Part shown: positions 5,626 to 6,625 of the stretch, one piece after another
Numbering within the stretch: the first letter of the stretch is position 1
Layout of the letters: every line of letters starts with the position of its first letter
Source of the DNA: an uncultured bacterium
Lineage (GTDB): Bacteria; Actinomycetota; UBA4738; HRBIN12
DNA: 6,625 nucleotides
Direction of reading: 5' to 3'
NCBI GenBank assembly: GCA_937881155.1
Contig: CALGFI010000085.1
Span: forward strand, 1 to 6,625
Notes under the pieces: model-generated
Told to the model about the DNA's origin: nothing
Database searches by the model: none
The model's input: only the letters and a program-made list of their open reading frames with translations
Program-made: the position numbers and the translations under genes

Positions 5626-6625
5626 CTTCGAATGATTCTAGGCGCGGTCGGTTCGCCGTCGCGTCGGCCGATCGGGTGCGCATGCGGCGGAACAGCTACG
5701 GGCGAGGGTCCAGGATCAGCGGCGGGAGCGGTTCCTGGTCGAAATCGAACTCGCGCAGCAGGTTGCCGAGCCCCCGGACCTCTTCGCGGACCGTGGGACG
5801 CGAGTCCGGTCGGCTCATCGTGTCGGGATCCAGCCGCGCCCCGTCGAGGAACAGGTCCTCGATCAACCGTCGTGTCGGGGTCCAGGCGCGCCCCGTCGAG
5901 GAACAGGTCCTCGATCAACCGCAGGTACGCGTCGAACGACAGCGTCTGCGAGTCGATCATGCCGCGACGCGCCCACGGGCTGATCATGATCCCCGGAACG
6001 CGGATGCCGTACCCGTTGCGATCGACACGCGGTGGCACCACGTGGTCGTAGAAGCCACCCCAATCGTCCCACGTCAAGAAGATCGCCGTGTGCTCCCAGT
6101 CGGGCCCGCGCATCACCGCGTTGACGACGTTGGTCACGTGCCGCTGCCCTTTCCAGATGGGCTCGCCGGCGCCGGGATGCTCGCCGACGCCCGAGTACGG
6201 CATCACCCACGACACCGACGGCAACTGTCCGTTCGCCGCCGCCGCATAGAACTCCGAGTGGCCCTGGACGCGGTCGAGCTGACGGTTCTGGCGGACGGTC
6301 GTGAACCACGGAAGCGGATTCTGCTGGCTCACGGTGCGCTGTCCGCTCCGGTCGTTCGGACAGGGGTCGAACTCGCACGTGTCGTCGCCGACGTAGTACG
6401 ACCAGCTCACCCCGGCCTCGTGCAGCAGGTGGGTGATGTCGGTCCACGCCCAGATCGGAACGTCCTCGTGCGAACGCTGGATCGCCGCCTCGTCGTTCAG
6501 CTCCAGATCCGACACGCAACTCATCGGATCGCGAGGGTTGTCGCAGGTCGCGGCCCACGCTGACACCAGGAACAGGTGCGCCGGCAGCGTCCACGAGTCG
6601 GCCGGCGCGAACATCCGGTCCTGCA
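5604..6625 (-). CDS. Phospholipase-C-like phosphoesterase (alkaline phosphatase superfamily), 5' partial, 3' end frameshifted
   Basis: C-terminal part of a PF04185-type phosphoesterase. Members hydrolyse phosphate esters such as phospholipid head groups and are usually exported, but the N-terminus with any signal peptide lies beyond the right edge. The frame is open from the edge (Q-D-R-M-F...). Family hallmarks are SWTLPAHLFLVS, a DPMSC segment, SVSWVMPYSGVGEHP and the metal-site motif TWDDWGGFYDHVVPPR near 6035-6080, then VPGIMISPWARRG. Four cysteines (AATCDN, MSCVS, DDTCEFDPCP) fit an extracytoplasmic protein. After DGARLDPDT a 52-bp tandem duplication (5818-5921) pushes the reading into the wrong frame, giving an Arg/Pro/Ala-rich tail that ends at 5604, inside the next gene. 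In the alternative frame the second copy continues as a normal family C-terminus (SRPDSRPTVREEV, then REFDFDQEPLPPLIL) and stops at 5696. So the native end is probably 5696, and the window holds either a recent frameshift mutant or an assembly error. Confidence 0.85.
   Translation of the reverse strand, partial: QDRMFAPADSWTLPAHLFLVSAWAATCDNPRDPMSCVSDLELNDEAAIQRSHEDVPIWAWTDITHLLHEAGVSWSYYVGDDTCEFDPCPNDRSGQRTVSQQNPLPWFTTVRQNRQLDRVQGHSEFYAAAANGQLPSVSWVMPYSGVGEHPGAGEPIWKGQRHVTNVVNAVMRGPDWEHTAIFLTWDDWGGFYDHVVPPRVDRNGYGIRVPGIMISPWARRGMIDSQTLSFDAYLRLIEDLFLDGARLDPDTTVDRGPVPRRGAAGSRHDEPTGLASHGPRRGPGARQPAARVRFRPGTAPAADPGPSPVAVPPHAHPIGRRDGEPTAPRIIRRWCGRGR
5626..5663 (-). promoter_or_regulatory. Possible promoter of the PLP/hydrolase/XDH operon, in the only intergenic gap
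   Basis: In the 70-base gap between the native phosphoesterase stop (5696) and the first PLP gene, the minus strand has TAGAAT at 5640-5635, a good match to a -10 box and locally AT-rich in a GC-rich setting. A start about 6-8 bases on would fall within a few bases of the GTG at 5625, giving a leaderless or very short-leader transcript, or a normal leader if the ATG at 5607 is used. No convincing -35 hexamer is seen (CGCGAC at the 17-base spacing). GAAT-C-ATTC over the same bases is a small inverted repeat that could be chance. No terminator hairpin with a T-run follows 5696. Confidence 0.3.
5818..5921. repeat. 52-bp tandem duplication inside the phosphoesterase gene
   Basis: Two head-to-tail copies, 5818-5869 and 5870-5921, match at 50 of 52 positions. 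The unit is not a multiple of three, so it breaks the reading frame. It encodes the segment RLIEDLFLDGARLDPDT. The two mismatches, at 5828/5880 and 5834/5886, are third-codon-position changes in that frame (GAT/GAC for Asp and CGG/CGC for Arg), so both are silent. Confidence 0.95.

Noticed and set aside
5641..5695. Palindromes such as CCGATCGG and GCGCATGC in the gap as a terminator or operator
   Set aside because: They are short, lack a stable long stem and T-run, and such palindromes are common by chance in GC-rich DNA.
4585..6051. 488-codon plus-strand open frame
   Set aside because: It lies antisense to the first PLP gene and the phosphoesterase; composition is low-complexity Arg/Val/Asp with no family motif.

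Overview
The window is a high-GC, tightly packed stretch with every supported gene on the minus strand. I see five genes and only one real intergenic gap, of about 70 bases. GC-rich coding with GTG starts and 4-base start/stop overlaps suggests a high-GC bacterium such as an actinomycete relative or another soil lineage. No gene here fixes the phylum, so that is inference. No tRNA, rRNA, CRISPR array, insertion sequence or phage gene was seen.

Layout in transcription order, from high to low coordinates: (1) the C-terminal two thirds or so of a phospholipase-C-like phosphoesterase, entering from the right edge. Its 3' end carries a 52-bp tandem duplication that shifts the frame. (2) A short gap with a possible -10 box. 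(3) A fold-type-II PLP enzyme of the cysteine-synthase-like group. (4) A second, clearly different fold-type-II PLP enzyme of the threonine-synthase-like group. (5) A YgeY-type M20 metallohydrolase. (6) The first 524 codons of a fused [2Fe-2S]/molybdopterin hydroxylase of the xanthine-dehydrogenase superfamily, running off the left edge.

Genes 3 to 6 look like one operon: a GTGA overlap, then an ATGA overlap, then a 1-base gap. The YgeY-like hydrolase next to a single-chain Fe-S/Mo hydroxylase recalls the E. coli ygeW-ygeX-ygeY / hyuA / ssnA / xdhD / ygfK region and the 'selenium-dependent molybdenum hydroxylase' clusters of anaerobes. Those are linked to purine and uric acid breakdown. In that scheme the hydroxylase acts on a purine-like heterocycle, the M20 enzyme hydrolyses a ureido or amide bond of a ring-opened intermediate, and a PLP lyase (YgeX in E. 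coli) releases ammonia from the resulting amino acid. Here YgeX is not present in the window and two other PLP enzymes lead the operon. This looks like a variant N-heterocycle or amino-acid-like catabolic module whose exact substrate cannot be read from the sequence. The phosphoesterase is probably unrelated.
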